64,000 nt of DNA from Algoriphagus sp. CAU 1675 (GTDB lineage: Bacteria > Bacteroidota > Bacteroidia > Cytophagales > Cyclobacteriaceae). The stretch is from contig NZ_JARHUI010000001.1 of the NCBI RefSeq assembly GCF_029222925.1, positions 986 to 64,985 of the forward strand. Direction: 5' to 3'. The position numbers were made by a program, and so were the translations under genes. The notes beneath the pieces are model-generated. The model ran no database searches, had not been told where the DNA came from, and was given only the letters and a program-made list of their open reading frames with translations. Position 1 is the stretch's first letter. Every line of letters starts with the position of its first letter. Shown one piece after another: positions 8,708 to 17,887 of this stretch.

Positions 8708-10480
8708 TCAAGCTGTTCCTCCAAAACGAATACCCATCAATTCCATCAGTTTGTGGGCATTAAAACTCGGACAGGGACCGGGCTTGATCTTGTAGTCAAA
8801 GTCGATGTTTTGATCATGGATTTCCGAGTGGAAACTGAAATTTTTTACATAAGGAATTTCGTCTTCGAGAGAGGCCTGCTCAATGTCATGGGTACTGATT
8901 ATCCCTAAAGCTTTGGTTTCTTTTAGCTGACGAATAAGCGCTTCACTGCCTGCAATTCTGTCCTCTGTATTAGTCCCTTTTAAGATTTCATCTAACAAAA
9001 AGAAAATAGGCTCCCCATTTTCCAGTCTATCGATCAAGCTTTTGATTCTGCTCAATTCCGCATAAAAGGAACTGACACTTTCCCCTAAGTTATCCGAATT
9101 TCGCATACTGGTGTAAAGCTGCATCTGGTGAATCCCAAAGGATTTGGCAAAAGGTCTCAATCCCAGGTTGATCAGCACAAAATTGATCCCTAAGGTCCGC
9201 ATAAAAGTTGTTTTCCCACTCATGTTAGCACCGGTAAGCAAAACCAATCGATAATCCTTCCCCATTTCAAAAGTATTGGACACCGCTCTTTGGGGATGAA
9301 GTAAAGGATGCCACAGATCTTGGGCTTTGATACCCGGGTATTCCAGTTTCAAAACCTCCCCTTTAGCACCGAGTTCCACCTCAAAAATTCCCAGAGAAAC
9401 CAATACCTCCCACTTTTCCAATTGGCTTGGATATTTGGAAACCGCCATTCCAAATTTATTTTTCCAGGAAACAAACCTCCGATGCAAGAGCAAATCGGTC
9501 CAAAAAATAAGGTTGATGGGTATGTAAAGAATATTGAGGCGGTTTTGGATCCATAGCCCCAAGCGGTCCAACTCCCTAAAGTGCTGGGTTGCTTTTTCTT
9601 GACCCATCAGAAAAACAGCTTGGTTCCGTTGCAGAAAATCAGAATTGAAGGCTTCTCTTTCCAACAAAATGAGCCAGTTCAAATAAGCTTTCAGTTTGGC
9701 TTGGGCCGGTATTTTTTCACCTGCCTTTTTCAAAGGCTGAAAAACAAAGCCTAAAAAAAACATCCCGAGCAGAATCCAAATCCCCAAAAAACCGGCTGGA
9801 AGCTGCCCTGTCCAAACAAGCCCGGATAGAATAATCCCCCCTATTGGCCCCACAAAAGCAGGAAAGGTTAACCAGACTTTTTGGTCCTCTTCTTGACTTA
9901 GCCAAGACTCCCAATCCCTGCTTTCCTTTTCCTCTTCATAAAACGCCATACCAACTGCCTCCATTGATTTGAGAAAGTAGGGTTTCTGTGCAAGTTCATC
10001 CACTCCCTCGCGAATTTGGCTTGCCAATTTCAAATCTATCCCGGACTTCATTGCCTCAGCAAGACGTTGCTTTCCTCCTTTGGACACAGTATGATTGATC
10101 AATTGAAAAAGAGAATGATCCCCGAAGAGGTCAAGATCATTGCAAAATGGATGGGCTTTTTCCATAAACTCCATTCCGGAATCCAAACTTTCAAGATTTC
10201 TTTCCCTTCTTAATTTTTCTCTTTTACCCTGCTCTTTCAGCGCCAAAAAAATCTTCTCCTGGTCCTTTTGGAAATTATACCGGGAAATCAGAAAAATAAA
10301 CAGTGTCAAGACTGCTATAAATGCAAGCATCCAAAGAGGGTGCTCTGCAATTCCAAGGACCAAAAGAGCTCCCATCCCTACAAATACCACTAATCTAAAA
10401 ATGGAAAGGGATGCGGTTTTCCTTTTGACTTCCTTCAGTTTGGTCTCGAGCCTGGATGGATCAAAATCGTAAGCATTCAT
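8708..10480 (-). CDS. Membrane-anchored MutS-family ATPase
   Basis: The C-terminal half is a MutS core/ATPase (MutS V) domain: Walker A in TGANMSGKTTFMRTLGINF, FYAELSRIKSLI, Walker B in IFFLLDEILKGTNTEDR and the SGS-like IISTHD. The N-terminal half is not a mismatch-recognition domain. It has two hydrophobic helices near the start and another pair around FPAFVGPIGGIILSGLVW and GILLGMFFLGFVF-like sequence, giving about four membrane segments. I chose the ATG at 10480 (MNAYDFDPSRLE); a longer start at 10531 is possible. Mismatch repair is unlikely without the clamp and mismatch domains. A role in DNA handling at the membrane is inference. It stands alone, 47 bp before purK on the same strand. 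Confidence 0.88.
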   Translation of the reverse strand: MNAYDFDPSRLETKLKEVKRKTASLSIFRLVVFVGMGALLVLGIAEHPLWMLAFIAVLTLFIFLISRYNFQKDQEKIFLALKEQGKREKLRRERNLESLDSGMEFMEKAHPFCNDLDLFGDHSLFQLINHTVSKGGKQRLAEAMKSGIDLKLASQIREGVDELAQKPYFLKSMEAVGMAFYEEEKESRDWESWLSQEEDQKVWLTFPAFVGPIGGIILSGLVWTGQLPAGFLGIWILLGMFFLGFVFQPLKKAGEKIPAQAKLKAYLNWLILLEREAFNSDFLQRNQAVFLMGQEKATQHFRELDRLGLWIQNRLNILYIPINLIFWTDLLLHRRFVSWKNKFGMAVSKYPSQLEKWEVLVSLGIFEVELGAKGEVLKLEYPGIKAQDLWHPLLHPQRAVSNTFEMGKDYRLVLLTGANMSGKTTFMRTLGINFVLINLGLRPFAKSFGIHQMQLYTSMRNSDNLGESVSSFYAELSRIKSLIDRLENGEPIFFLLDEILKGTNTEDRIAGSEALIRQLKETKALGIISTHDIEQASLEDEIPYVKNFSFHSEIHDQNIDFDYKIKPGPCPSFNAHKLMELMGIRFGGTA

Positions 10481-10555
10481 GATCAAAGATAAAGATTGGG
10501 AATGGATTACTGGCTTAAAGTTCTTTGACACGGGAAAATCTTATCCTAAGTTTAT

Positions 10556-10753
10556 ATGTCCAGCAACATTCAAAATGATCAAAAATTTCTGCCTATGAAA
10601 AGCCCAAAAAAAAAGAAAAAGGAAGAAGCCGAGGAAATAGAGGAGTTCGATTTTAGAAGCGGAATGGGAATACTTCCGGATGACATTCCTCTGACCAAAA
10701 ACATTGGCTGTGTTGGAGGCTCAAATAAGAAGGCTGAGAAAAAGGAAAAATAG
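10556..10753 (+). CDS. Small charged hypothetical protein
   Basis: This 65-residue protein has a Lys/Glu-rich first half (KSPKKKKKEEAEEIEEF), then a patterned stretch FDFRSGMGILPDDIPLTKNI ending GCVGG, and a Lys-rich tail. A second start at 10595 (MKSPKKKK) is possible. The ordered middle and the 11-bp gap to the next gene suggest that it is real and cotranscribed with the flavoprotein gene. I do not recognise a family. Confidence 0.65.
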   Translation: MSSNIQNDQKFLPMKSPKKKKKEEAEEIEEFDFRSGMGILPDDIPLTKNIGCVGGSNKKAEKKEK

Positions 10754-10764
10754 AAGAACTCAAC

Positions 10765-11442
10765 ATGGAAAAAAAAGTAATCCAAGGATTTGGTCATATC
10801 CCATATCGAAGAGCCTACTTGAGTCCTGAAGAAGTCCTCAAAAATTCCGAGAATTTCTTTCTTTCGATGAATGAGCGAAGGACCGTAAGGGAGTTTGACA
10901 GCAGGGAGGTACCGGAAGAAGTAATGATCACCCTTATCAAAACCGCAGGTACCGCTCCTTCTGGGGCCCATAAACAACCTTGGACCTTTTGTCTTATATC
11001 CGATCCGGAAATTAAACGGCAAATCAGGATAGCTGCTGAAGAGGAAGAGAAAATCAGCTACAGTTCCCGAATGCCTGAAACCTGGAAAAATGACTTAAAA
11101 CCACTGGGAACAGACTGGAAAAAGCCCTTTCTGGAGGAGGCTCCCTATCTGATCGTGGTCTTCAAGCAGTCTTACGGAATAGAAAACGGAGAAAAAATTC
11201 AACATTACTATGTCAATGAATCCGTGGGTATTGCCTGTGGTTTCCTGATTGCGGCCATCCACCAGGCAGGGCTGGTCACTGTCACCCACACACCAAGTCC
11301 AATGAACTTTCTAAGCCAGATTCTCCAGCGCCCCTCCCATGAAAAACCCTATCTGTTACTGCCGGTTGGTTATGCCAAAGAAGAAACCTATGTGCCCGAT
11401 ATCCAAAGAAAAGCAATTGAAGAATTTTTGGTCCGTTATTAA
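10765..11442 (+). CDS. Nitroreductase-family flavoprotein, iodotyrosine deiodinase-like
   Basis: The 225-residue protein has the FMN-dependent nitroreductase fold: NERRTVREFD near residue 36, TAGTAPSGAHKQPWTF at 60-75, ESVGIACGFLIAAIHQAGL and LLLPVGYAKEE near the end. Within the superfamily it resembles iodotyrosine deiodinase most. The substrate-holding triad of the human enzyme (Glu157, Tyr161, Lys182) aligns with Glu95, Tyr99 and Lys120, with identical spacing of 4 and 21 residues, and RTAGTAPSGAH-type sequence is shared. It would reductively dehalogenate halotyrosines using FMN; a plain nitroreductase is the alternative. It follows a small charged protein gene by 11 bp. Confidence 0.88.
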   Translation: MEKKVIQGFGHIPYRRAYLSPEEVLKNSENFFLSMNERRTVREFDSREVPEEVMITLIKTAGTAPSGAHKQPWTFCLISDPEIKRQIRIAAEEEEKISYSSRMPETWKNDLKPLGTDWKKPFLEEAPYLIVVFKQSYGIENGEKIQHYYVNESVGIACGFLIAAIHQAGLVTVTHTPSPMNFLSQILQRPSHEKPYLLLPVGYAKEETYVPDIQRKAIEEFLVRY

Positions 11443-11505
11443 ACCACCTAAACTAAGCTTCATCTAAAGGACAGTTCATTTTAAATAGTTATAAAATTCA
11501 TAGCC

Positions 11506-12351
11506 ATGAAAAAAATCAAACTCGCTCGCTTGACCATTGTCGGATTTTTGGCTTTGGTTGCTTTCTCATGCAGTGAGCAACCGGAAGCTCCAATTGATAC
11601 CCTAGATGAAATAGATGAGACCCTCCAGGAAACAGACCTGACAGGAACCATGGAGGACATTGATGAAATTACCCTGACGGGGTTCCAAAGAAATGAGTTT
11701 GCTGGCCGTATACTCGTAGAAACTGAGGATGACATTTGCGATCGGGCAAATATTACCTGGCTCCCTGAAGAAAAGAAAATGATCATTGATTTTGGGGAGG
11801 GTTGCACCAGCCCAAGAGGAGTGTTTAGAAAAGGGAAGATCATCGTGAGCTTTACAGGAAGGTTTTGGATCCCGGGCACCATCATCACCACAACTTTTGA
11901 AAACTTTTTCATCAATGACATGCAAATCGAAGGCATTCGGGTGGTAAAAAACCTGGGCTTCAATGCAGAGGAAAGCTACTTCAGCTTTTCGACAGTAGTC
12001 GAAGGTGGTAAAATCACCTGGTCCGATGGAACATCCAAAACCTTTGAGGCAAGACATACCAAAAGAATCTATCTGCCTAATGGTGAAAGAGGCCTGTTCT
12101 ATGCGGTAAGCGGGGGCTCGGCAGGCACCAACAGAAACGGCAATAGTTATGTCTCTGAGATCGTAGAACCTTTGATTTTTATCCAAAGATGCATCCAAAC
12201 AGGAGTGAATATCCCAAGTGCAGGTATTTTGAGTCTGAAAATAAGCGGACGCCAAGAAATCCTGGTTGATTTCGGGGACCGAACCTGCGACAGGGAGGTC
12301 ACCCTTACCATCGGTGACCAAACAAAAACCATTATCCTCTCAAGAAATTAA
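11506..12351 (+). CDS. Hypothetical lipoprotein
   Basis: The 281-residue protein has a lipoprotein signal peptide (MKKIKLARLTIVGFLALVAF then SCSEQ, cleavage before Cys at about 22). A short acidic linker rich in Asp, Glu and Thr follows. The rest is beta-rich, with ITWLPEEKKMIIDFGEGC and ISGRQEILVDFGDRTCDRE, which suggests two related beta domains each ending in an FG-D/E-G-C-type turn. Family not recognised. It is monocistronic with its own terminator. Confidence 0.85.
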   Translation: MKKIKLARLTIVGFLALVAFSCSEQPEAPIDTLDEIDETLQETDLTGTMEDIDEITLTGFQRNEFAGRILVETEDDICDRANITWLPEEKKMIIDFGEGCTSPRGVFRKGKIIVSFTGRFWIPGTIITTTFENFFINDMQIEGIRVVKNLGFNAEESYFSFSTVVEGGKITWSDGTSKTFEARHTKRIYLPNGERGLFYAVSGGSAGTNRNGNSYVSEIVEPLIFIQRCIQTGVNIPSAGILSLKISGRQEILVDFGDRTCDREVTLTIGDQTKTIILSRN

Positions 12352-12353
12352 AA

Positions 12354-12385
12354 AAGAAAAGGCGATCAAATGATCGCCTTTTTTA
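12354..12385 (+). terminator. Intrinsic terminator, probably bidirectional
   Basis: The stem aaaaggcgatca (12357-12368) / tgatcgcctttt (12371-12382) is followed by T's on the + strand and by a T-run on the - strand. It lies between the convergent lipoprotein and mscS genes. Confidence 0.85.
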
Positions 12386-12392
12386 TTGAATA

Positions 12393-13217
12393 TTACTTGG
12401 CCTGATGTACCACTCGCTGGGGAAAGGGAATTTCGATCCCGTTTTGTTCAAACGCTTCATTAATGGCCTCCATTCCATCAAAATACAAAGGCCACAAATT
12501 AGCTGAATCTGTCCAGACGCGTACCACCAAATCCAAAGACGAATCTCCAAATTGGTTGAGAAAAACCACCGGAGCAGGATCCTGATGCGCCCTCGGATCA
12601 TTCTTGAAAATCTCCAATATAATTTCCCTGGCTTTCTTTAGGTCCGTACCATAGGCAACCCCAATATTGAAGTCCGCTCTTCTGGTTGCTTGAGTGCTCA
12701 TATTGACCACATCTGAATTTGCCAGATTGCCATTCGGAATGATGATTTCCTTATTGTCAAAAGTGGTCAAATGAGTATACAAAATGTCAATTCTCCGGAC
12801 GGTTCCGGTATGGCCTTGAGCCACTACCACGTCATCCACTTTGAATGGCTTGAACAATAAAATCAAAACACCTCCGGCAAAATTGGATAGTGATCCCTGC
12901 AAAGCCAAACCGATAGCCAAGCCAGCTGCACCCAGAATGGTCAGGAAGGAGGACATGGGCACCCCGATGATCGTGGCCACACCTATAAATAAGGAAACAT
13001 ATAATAAAGCCTTGATCAGTCCGATCAGGAAATTATTCAGGGAAGGGTTTTCATCCCTTCTTTCCAATAGCTTCCTAAAACCACTGATGAGTTTATTGAC
13101 AATGAATTTGCCTATGAAATAAAAAAGAATCGCATAGATCAGGGATGGAACAATACGGTAAAGTAAGTCTATACCTTGGTCGGAAAGTTTTGTGATAGTT
13201 TCTGGTGTAATCTCCAT
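12393..13217 (-). CDS. Small-conductance mechanosensitive channel (MscS family)
   Basis: The 274-residue protein has three N-terminal membrane helices (IVPSLIYAILFYFIGKFIV; LIGLIKALLYVSLFIGVATI; the pore helix TILGAAGLAIGLALQGSLSN). The beta domain follows, with PFKVDDVVVAQGHTGTVRRI and EIIIPNGNLANS, then the alpha/beta C-terminal domain. MscS channels open on membrane stretch to release solutes during hypo-osmotic shock. Length and Gly/Ala pore spacing match E. coli MscS. It is convergent with the lipoprotein gene across a shared terminator. Confidence 0.95.
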   Translation of the reverse strand: MEITPETITKLSDQGIDLLYRIVPSLIYAILFYFIGKFIVNKLISGFRKLLERRDENPSLNNFLIGLIKALLYVSLFIGVATIIGVPMSSFLTILGAAGLAIGLALQGSLSNFAGGVLILLFKPFKVDDVVVAQGHTGTVRRIDILYTHLTTFDNKEIIIPNGNLANSDVVNMSTQATRRADFNIGVAYGTDLKKAREIILEIFKNDPRAHQDPAPVVFLNQFGDSSLDLVVRVWTDSANLWPLYFDGMEAINEAFEQNGIEIPFPQRVVHQAK

Positions 13218-13418
13218 ATTAACGTTGATTGGTTAGAAAATTCTAATTTAAGACAGATATCCCCCAAGGGAAAGTTTAAGTACCATTGATTTGAAATCCC
13301 TTGAATCGAACTGCAAGTTCTTCTCAACCCTTGATATGAAGAGTTTGTGTCCGAATTGGTGGATATTCCTAAATTGAGTTATTAAAAGATCCATAAGGAT
13401 GCCTAAGACCCAGAAGCC

Positions 13419-14276
13419 ATGAACCTAATTTCCAGCCTTCGCCTTCACTACTCACTTTTCTATCTTCCTGTTTTTTTCTTTGCCTTGGGCTTGACTCCCA
13501 ACTTAAATGAAACCAGGTTACTTTGGGTTTTCCTTATCCTCCACCTTTTGGTCTACCCTTCCAACAACCTTTTCAGCACCTATTATTCCCATCAAAAAAA
13601 CGAGTCCGAGGGAAGCCCAAACAAAAATGCGCTGTTCCGCTTTGGTTTGGTTCTGCTGGTGATTTCCATCCTACTCAGTTTCAAGATAAGCGGAGAATTT
13701 GCTTCCATGGTGGCAGTCTTTTCCCTGGGAGGTATTGTCTTCACCCACCCCTCCCTAGCAATTAAAAAATCCCCATGGATGACTTACCTGATAAAGGGTA
13801 CTCTTCAGGGATATTTCGCTTTCGCAATGGCCTATGCCGGCCTGAGTGACTTTGGCTGGGGGATTTTTGGAAAAAGCCATGTACTTATTCCTGGAATTAC
13901 TTTAAGCATGATGTATTTCGGGTATTATCCATTGGCAGAGATTTACCTTAAATCCAATCAGAAAAGCAGCCTAAAACAGGGAATCCTTGGCACTTTTCTT
14001 TTATCGGCCTTCCTATTCACTTTAAGCGGTGCTGGTTTTGCATGGTTTTTTATCCAAAATGGACAGCAAGACTTTCTTTGGACCTTTCTCGGCGCTATGA
14101 CCCCCATGATGTTGTACTTTTTGGTATGGTTCAATTTTATCAGAGTCAATCCGGAAAAGTACGCAAGCAAAAGCTGGGTAAGAGGAATGGTTAGTCTATC
14201 CGTGATAATTTTCAACGGGTTTTCTTTTTACTTTTTTCTCGAAAACACCCAAATCCTTCAGTTATTCGCCTATTGA
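13419..14276 (+). CDS. UbiA-like integral membrane protein lacking the Asp-rich motif
   Basis: The 285-residue protein has about eight hydrophobic segments. The start LHYSLFYLPVFFFALG and the context LHLLVYPSNNLFSTYYSHQKN resemble UbiA-family prenyltransferases of Bacteroidota, where this position normally carries an NxxxDxxxD motif that binds Mg-diphosphate. Here those aspartates are replaced (NNLFSTYYSHQKNESEG). I therefore suspect a diverged or non-catalytic member. The family call rests on my recollection of related sequences, not on an alignment. The gene stands alone. Confidence 0.6.
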   Translation: MNLISSLRLHYSLFYLPVFFFALGLTPNLNETRLLWVFLILHLLVYPSNNLFSTYYSHQKNESEGSPNKNALFRFGLVLLVISILLSFKISGEFASMVAVFSLGGIVFTHPSLAIKKSPWMTYLIKGTLQGYFAFAMAYAGLSDFGWGIFGKSHVLIPGITLSMMYFGYYPLAEIYLKSNQKSSLKQGILGTFLLSAFLFTLSGAGFAWFFIQNGQQDFLWTFLGAMTPMMLYFLVWFNFIRVNPEKYASKSWVRGMVSLSVIIFNGFSFYFFLENTQILQLFAY

Positions 14277-14481
14277 TCAAGCTGGTAGATAAGCGCAAAG
14301 TACTGACAGAGGATTTAAATATTCATTTCTAAAAAAGTCCAATGATAAAAAATTTTGCTCCGTTCTGATCAGACACATTCCCGCCTTTGACTCTTCCAAT
14401 ATACCGTCTATCAAAAAAATCAAAGGAAAGCCCACCCATTAAGGAATTTGAAAGTTATTTTATTTCAAAAACTTTTAAATC

Positions 14482-17007
14482 ATGAAAAATAGAACACCCA
14501 AATTTCTGAGGAGAATTACCTTACTCGGGGCAATGCTTGGGGTCATGCTGTATTCAGAGGGCTCATTTGCCCAACGAAAAAAAGACACCAAAAATGCTCC
14601 AGCTACCGTAACTCCGCCCGCAAGGCCCCAAGCCGGAGCCAACAGTAAAGGCCCAAAACCCTATAAAGAGGTCATTACCAACAAAGCCAAATCCAAAGAC
14701 GGACTGTTTAAGGTCCACCAAATAGAGGACAAATATTTTTACGAAATCCCTGACTCCCTTTTTGGCAGGGATATGTTGATGGTCACCACCATCGCCAAAA
14801 CTGCCGACGGAATCGGATACGGAGGTGAGCGTACCAACACCTTGATGCTCCGATGGGAAAAAAACAACGATGATGTTTTGTTGAAGGTCGTTTCTGTCAA
14901 CAACTATGCTGCGGATTCACTTCCTATCGCCATGGCAGTGAAAAACTCCAACTTGGAGCCATTACTTCAAAAATTTGATGTGAAATCAAGAGGTACGGAC
15001 AGCACCGGTGTGGTGATTGATGCGACTGATCTTTTCAGCAAAGATGTACAGGCCTTGGGACTTCAGCGAAACAGAAGAACGCAGTACAGAGTACAGCGTT
15101 TGGATGCTGATCGATCCTACATCCAGCACATCCATACCTACCCTATCAATATCGAAGCCCGCTACATCCTAACCTATGCTGCGGCAGAGCCCCCTTCAAA
15201 TAGCTCAACCGGTTTGATCACCTTGGAAATGAATTCATCCATGATTTTGCTTCCAAAAGAACCCATGAAGCAGCGATTGGCAGACCAGCGAGTGGGTTGG
15301 TTTAGTCGCTCGGTAGTGGATTATGGTTCGGATGCCCAAAAAGCAGCTTCCAGAAGATTCTTGGATCGTTGGAGACTGGAGGTCAAGGAAGAGGACATGG
15401 AGAAGTTCAAGCGTGGAGAATTGGTCGAGCCCAAGAAACAAATTGTCTATTATATAGACCCGGCTACTCCTAAGCAGTGGGTTCCTTATCTGAAACAAGG
15501 TGTGGAAGACTGGCAAAAAGCATTTGAAGAAGCAGGATTCAAAAATGCCATTATCGCCAAAGAGGCTCCGACTCCGGAAGAGGATCCAACTTGGAGCCCA
15601 GAGGATGCCCGTTATTCCGTAATCAGATATTTTGCTTCCAATATCCAGAACGCCTATGGACCCCACGTTTCGGATCCTAGATCCGGAGAAATTCTGGAAT
15701 CTGACATCGGATGGTATCACAACGTGATGAACTTGTTGAGAAACTGGTATTTCATCCAGACTGCAGCAGTTAATCCTCAGGCGAGAAGTGTAAAGTTTGA
15801 CGATGAGGTAATGGGCAGATTAATTCGTTTCGTATCTGCACATGAGGTTGGTCACACATTGGGGCTTCCGCATAACTTCGCCTCCTCCCATGCTTATCCA
15901 GTTGAAAAATTGAGAGATCCTGAGTTTACCAAAACAATGGGAACTGCACCTTCCATCATGGATTATGCCCGATTCAATTACATAGCCCAGCCGGAAGACG
16001 AGGGGGTTAGCTTGATGCCTGACGTAGGCCCTTATGATAAATATGCGATTATGTGGGGTTATAAGCCTATTTTGGAGGCATCTACTCCAGAGGAAGAGCA
16101 GCCTATACTGGACCAGTGGATTTTGGCTAAAAACGGAGACCCTGTGTACCGATATGGTCGTCAGGGCAACAGCTACGATCCTTCGGCTCAAAGTGAGGAC
16201 TTGGGGGATAATTCCGTTAAGGCTTCCGAATACGGAATCATGAACCTCAAACGCATCATGCCTAACCTGATTGAATGGACAGCTGAAAAAGACAAGCCTT
16301 ACAAGAATTTTGAGGATTTGGAAGAAATGTATGGACAGGTATTGAGCCAATTCAACCGATACATGGGTCACGTAAGAACCAATGTGGGTGGTGTAATGGA
16401 AATCTACAAATCCAGTGGACAGAACGAACCTGTTTATATCCACACTTCCAAGGAAATGCAAAAGTCTGCTGTAGAATTTTTGAATAAACAGCTTTTCGCT
16501 ACCCCTTCTTGGATGATGGATGAGGAGATCATTTCCCGCACCGGGGATTTCGGGGCTTTGGAAAGAATCAGAAGCCTTCAGGTAAACACACTGAATGGAG
16601 TATTGGATTGGGGAAGACTAGGAAGAGTCATCGAAAACGAAGCACTCAATGGATCCGATGCTTACAAAATCACTGAGCTGTTTGATGATTTGAGAAAAGG
16701 AATCTGGACTGAACTTGCATCCGGAAAAACCATCGATGTTCATAGAAGAGCTTTGCAGAGAGCACATATTGAAAGACTGGAAGTACTGCTTACTGGAAGT
16801 GAGCCGGAAGTTCCTGCTCGCTTCAGAAGCTTTGTGGGACCTCAAATCAATGCTTCCCAATCTGACATCCGTCCTATGGCAAGAGGTGAACTCAAAACAC
16901 TTCAGACTCAAATCAGAGGGGCTATTGGAAGAACATCGGACCGAATGAGCAAACTTCATCTTCAGGATGCCCTGGAAAGAATCAATGCAATTCTTGACCC
17001 GAAATAA
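14482..17007 (+). CDS. Zinc-dependent metalloprotease (DUF5117/DUF5118 type)
   Basis: The 841-residue secreted protein has a signal peptide (TLLGAMLGVMLYSEGSFAQ) and a Pro/Lys-rich linker. A DUF5118-like segment follows, around YKEVITNKAKSKDGLFKVH, then a DUF5117-like beta domain. The metzincin-type active site HEVGHTLGLPHN has its first His at about residue 454, with a Met-turn candidate SIMDYARFNY about 40 residues later. It would cleave extracellular or periplasmic proteins; the substrate is unknown. Length and order match the family. It has its own terminator. Confidence 0.93.
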   Translation: MKNRTPKFLRRITLLGAMLGVMLYSEGSFAQRKKDTKNAPATVTPPARPQAGANSKGPKPYKEVITNKAKSKDGLFKVHQIEDKYFYEIPDSLFGRDMLMVTTIAKTADGIGYGGERTNTLMLRWEKNNDDVLLKVVSVNNYAADSLPIAMAVKNSNLEPLLQKFDVKSRGTDSTGVVIDATDLFSKDVQALGLQRNRRTQYRVQRLDADRSYIQHIHTYPINIEARYILTYAAAEPPSNSSTGLITLEMNSSMILLPKEPMKQRLADQRVGWFSRSVVDYGSDAQKAASRRFLDRWRLEVKEEDMEKFKRGELVEPKKQIVYYIDPATPKQWVPYLKQGVEDWQKAFEEAGFKNAIIAKEAPTPEEDPTWSPEDARYSVIRYFASNIQNAYGPHVSDPRSGEILESDIGWYHNVMNLLRNWYFIQTAAVNPQARSVKFDDEVMGRLIRFVSAHEVGHTLGLPHNFASSHAYPVEKLRDPEFTKTMGTAPSIMDYARFNYIAQPEDEGVSLMPDVGPYDKYAIMWGYKPILEASTPEEEQPILDQWILAKNGDPVYRYGRQGNSYDPSAQSEDLGDNSVKASEYGIMNLKRIMPNLIEWTAEKDKPYKNFEDLEEMYGQVLSQFNRYMGHVRTNVGGVMEIYKSSGQNEPVYIHTSKEMQKSAVEFLNKQLFATPSWMMDEEIISRTGDFGALERIRSLQVNTLNGVLDWGRLGRVIENEALNGSDAYKITELFDDLRKGIWTELASGKTIDVHRRALQRAHIERLEVLLTGSEPEVPARFRSFVGPQINASQSDIRPMARGELKTLQTQIRGAIGRTSDRMSKLHLQDALERINAILDPK

Positions 17008-17025
17008 CCCTAAACACTTCCTTTC

Positions 17026-17054
17026 AAAAGGGGCGTCAATGGCGCCCCTTTTTT
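17026..17054 (+). terminator. Intrinsic terminator of the metalloprotease gene
   Basis: A 10-bp stem (aaaaggggcg 17026-17035 / cgcccctttt 17043-17052) with a 7-nt loop is followed by T's. Confidence 0.88.
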
Positions 17055-17098
17055 GTACCTGGGGAATTTCTTTATTTTTACCCGGGTTATAGGATTAT

Positions 17099-17512
17099 AT
17101 GGTCACACCAAACAAAATATTAAAAAGTCACAAACTCCGTATCACCGATTGCCGGCTGGATATTATACAGGAATTTTTGGAAAAACAGGTCGCTTTGGCC
17201 CATAGTGATCTTGAAGACAGTTTGGACAAAAAATTCGACCGGGTAACCATCTATAGAACCCTGAATACGTTTCTGGAAAACGACATCATCCATAAAGTAT
17301 TGGACGATAGTGGAGCAACCAAGTACGCACTTTGCTCCCATGAAGACGATCATGACCACAGTCACGAACACGTACATTTCAAATGTGATATCTGTGGGGA
17401 AACTACCTGCTTGGAATCAATCAGCCTTCCTCAGATCAAACTTCCCAAAGGGTTTGAAAAAAGAGAAATGAATTTATTGGTCACCGGCATCTGTGACAAA
17501 TGCCATCAATAA
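17099..17512 (+). CDS. Fur-family transcriptional regulator
   Basis: The 137-residue protein has the winged-helix part with the recognition helix around KFDRVTIYRTLNTFLENDII and a His/Asp-rich hinge (HEDDHDHSHEHVHFKC). It has two structural zinc pairs, Cys96-x2-Cys99 and Cys132-x2-Cys135. Fur-type proteins bind DNA with a metal cofactor and control iron, zinc or peroxide genes. The His-rich stretch and the two CxxC pairs could fit a zinc or iron sensor. Which metal is sensed cannot be read from sequence. Confidence 0.93.
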   Translation: MVTPNKILKSHKLRITDCRLDIIQEFLEKQVALAHSDLEDSLDKKFDRVTIYRTLNTFLENDIIHKVLDDSGATKYALCSHEDDHDHSHEHVHFKCDICGETTCLESISLPQIKLPKGFEKREMNLLVTGICDKCHQ

Positions 17513-17736
17513 TCAACCGGCTCAGGTTTTTTGGATCTTGTGGGTGAGTCGCTCGGCCAGATCACCCCGGGAGGCAAATCAATTTTGGGAGGATTCAAAT
17601 TTTCAACCCCTCCATCTCGGTCGTCTCCTTTATTCTTCCCCTTATTCAAAGAATTTTTAGTCATCATAGATACAAAATAGATGACAATGACGTACGCAAA
17701 TCCTGCCAATAAGAGATTGATGAATAAACTGCTCAT
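17506..17736 (-). CDS. Hypothetical single-pass membrane protein
   Basis: The 76-residue protein begins with one membrane helix (MSSLFINLLLAGFAYVIVIY, then FVSMM) and continues as a polar tail rich in Lys, Asp and Pro (PPKIDLPPGVIWPSDSPTRS). Its 3' end overlaps the convergent Fur-family gene by 7 bp. The helix-plus-tail design and the clean Pro-rich end support a real gene. Function unknown. Confidence 0.65.
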   Translation of the reverse strand: MSSLFINLLLAGFAYVIVIYFVSMMTKNSLNKGKNKGDDRDGGVENLNPPKIDLPPGVIWPSDSPTRSKKPEPVDY

Positions 17737-17887
17737 AGCTAAAAATTTTAATCAAGATAAGCCTATACTCTTTTTAAATCAATGACTTAGAGGAATTGTT
17801 TCATCCCCAATGGCTCACATATGAATTCCTTTGGCTTGTTTTATCCCCGGGATACTTGGATATTTGCGCTCTGAATTTGAAAAAGAC

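Noticed and set aside
8708-10480. Mismatch repair protein MutS
   Set aside because: The mismatch-binding domain is missing and membrane helices are present.
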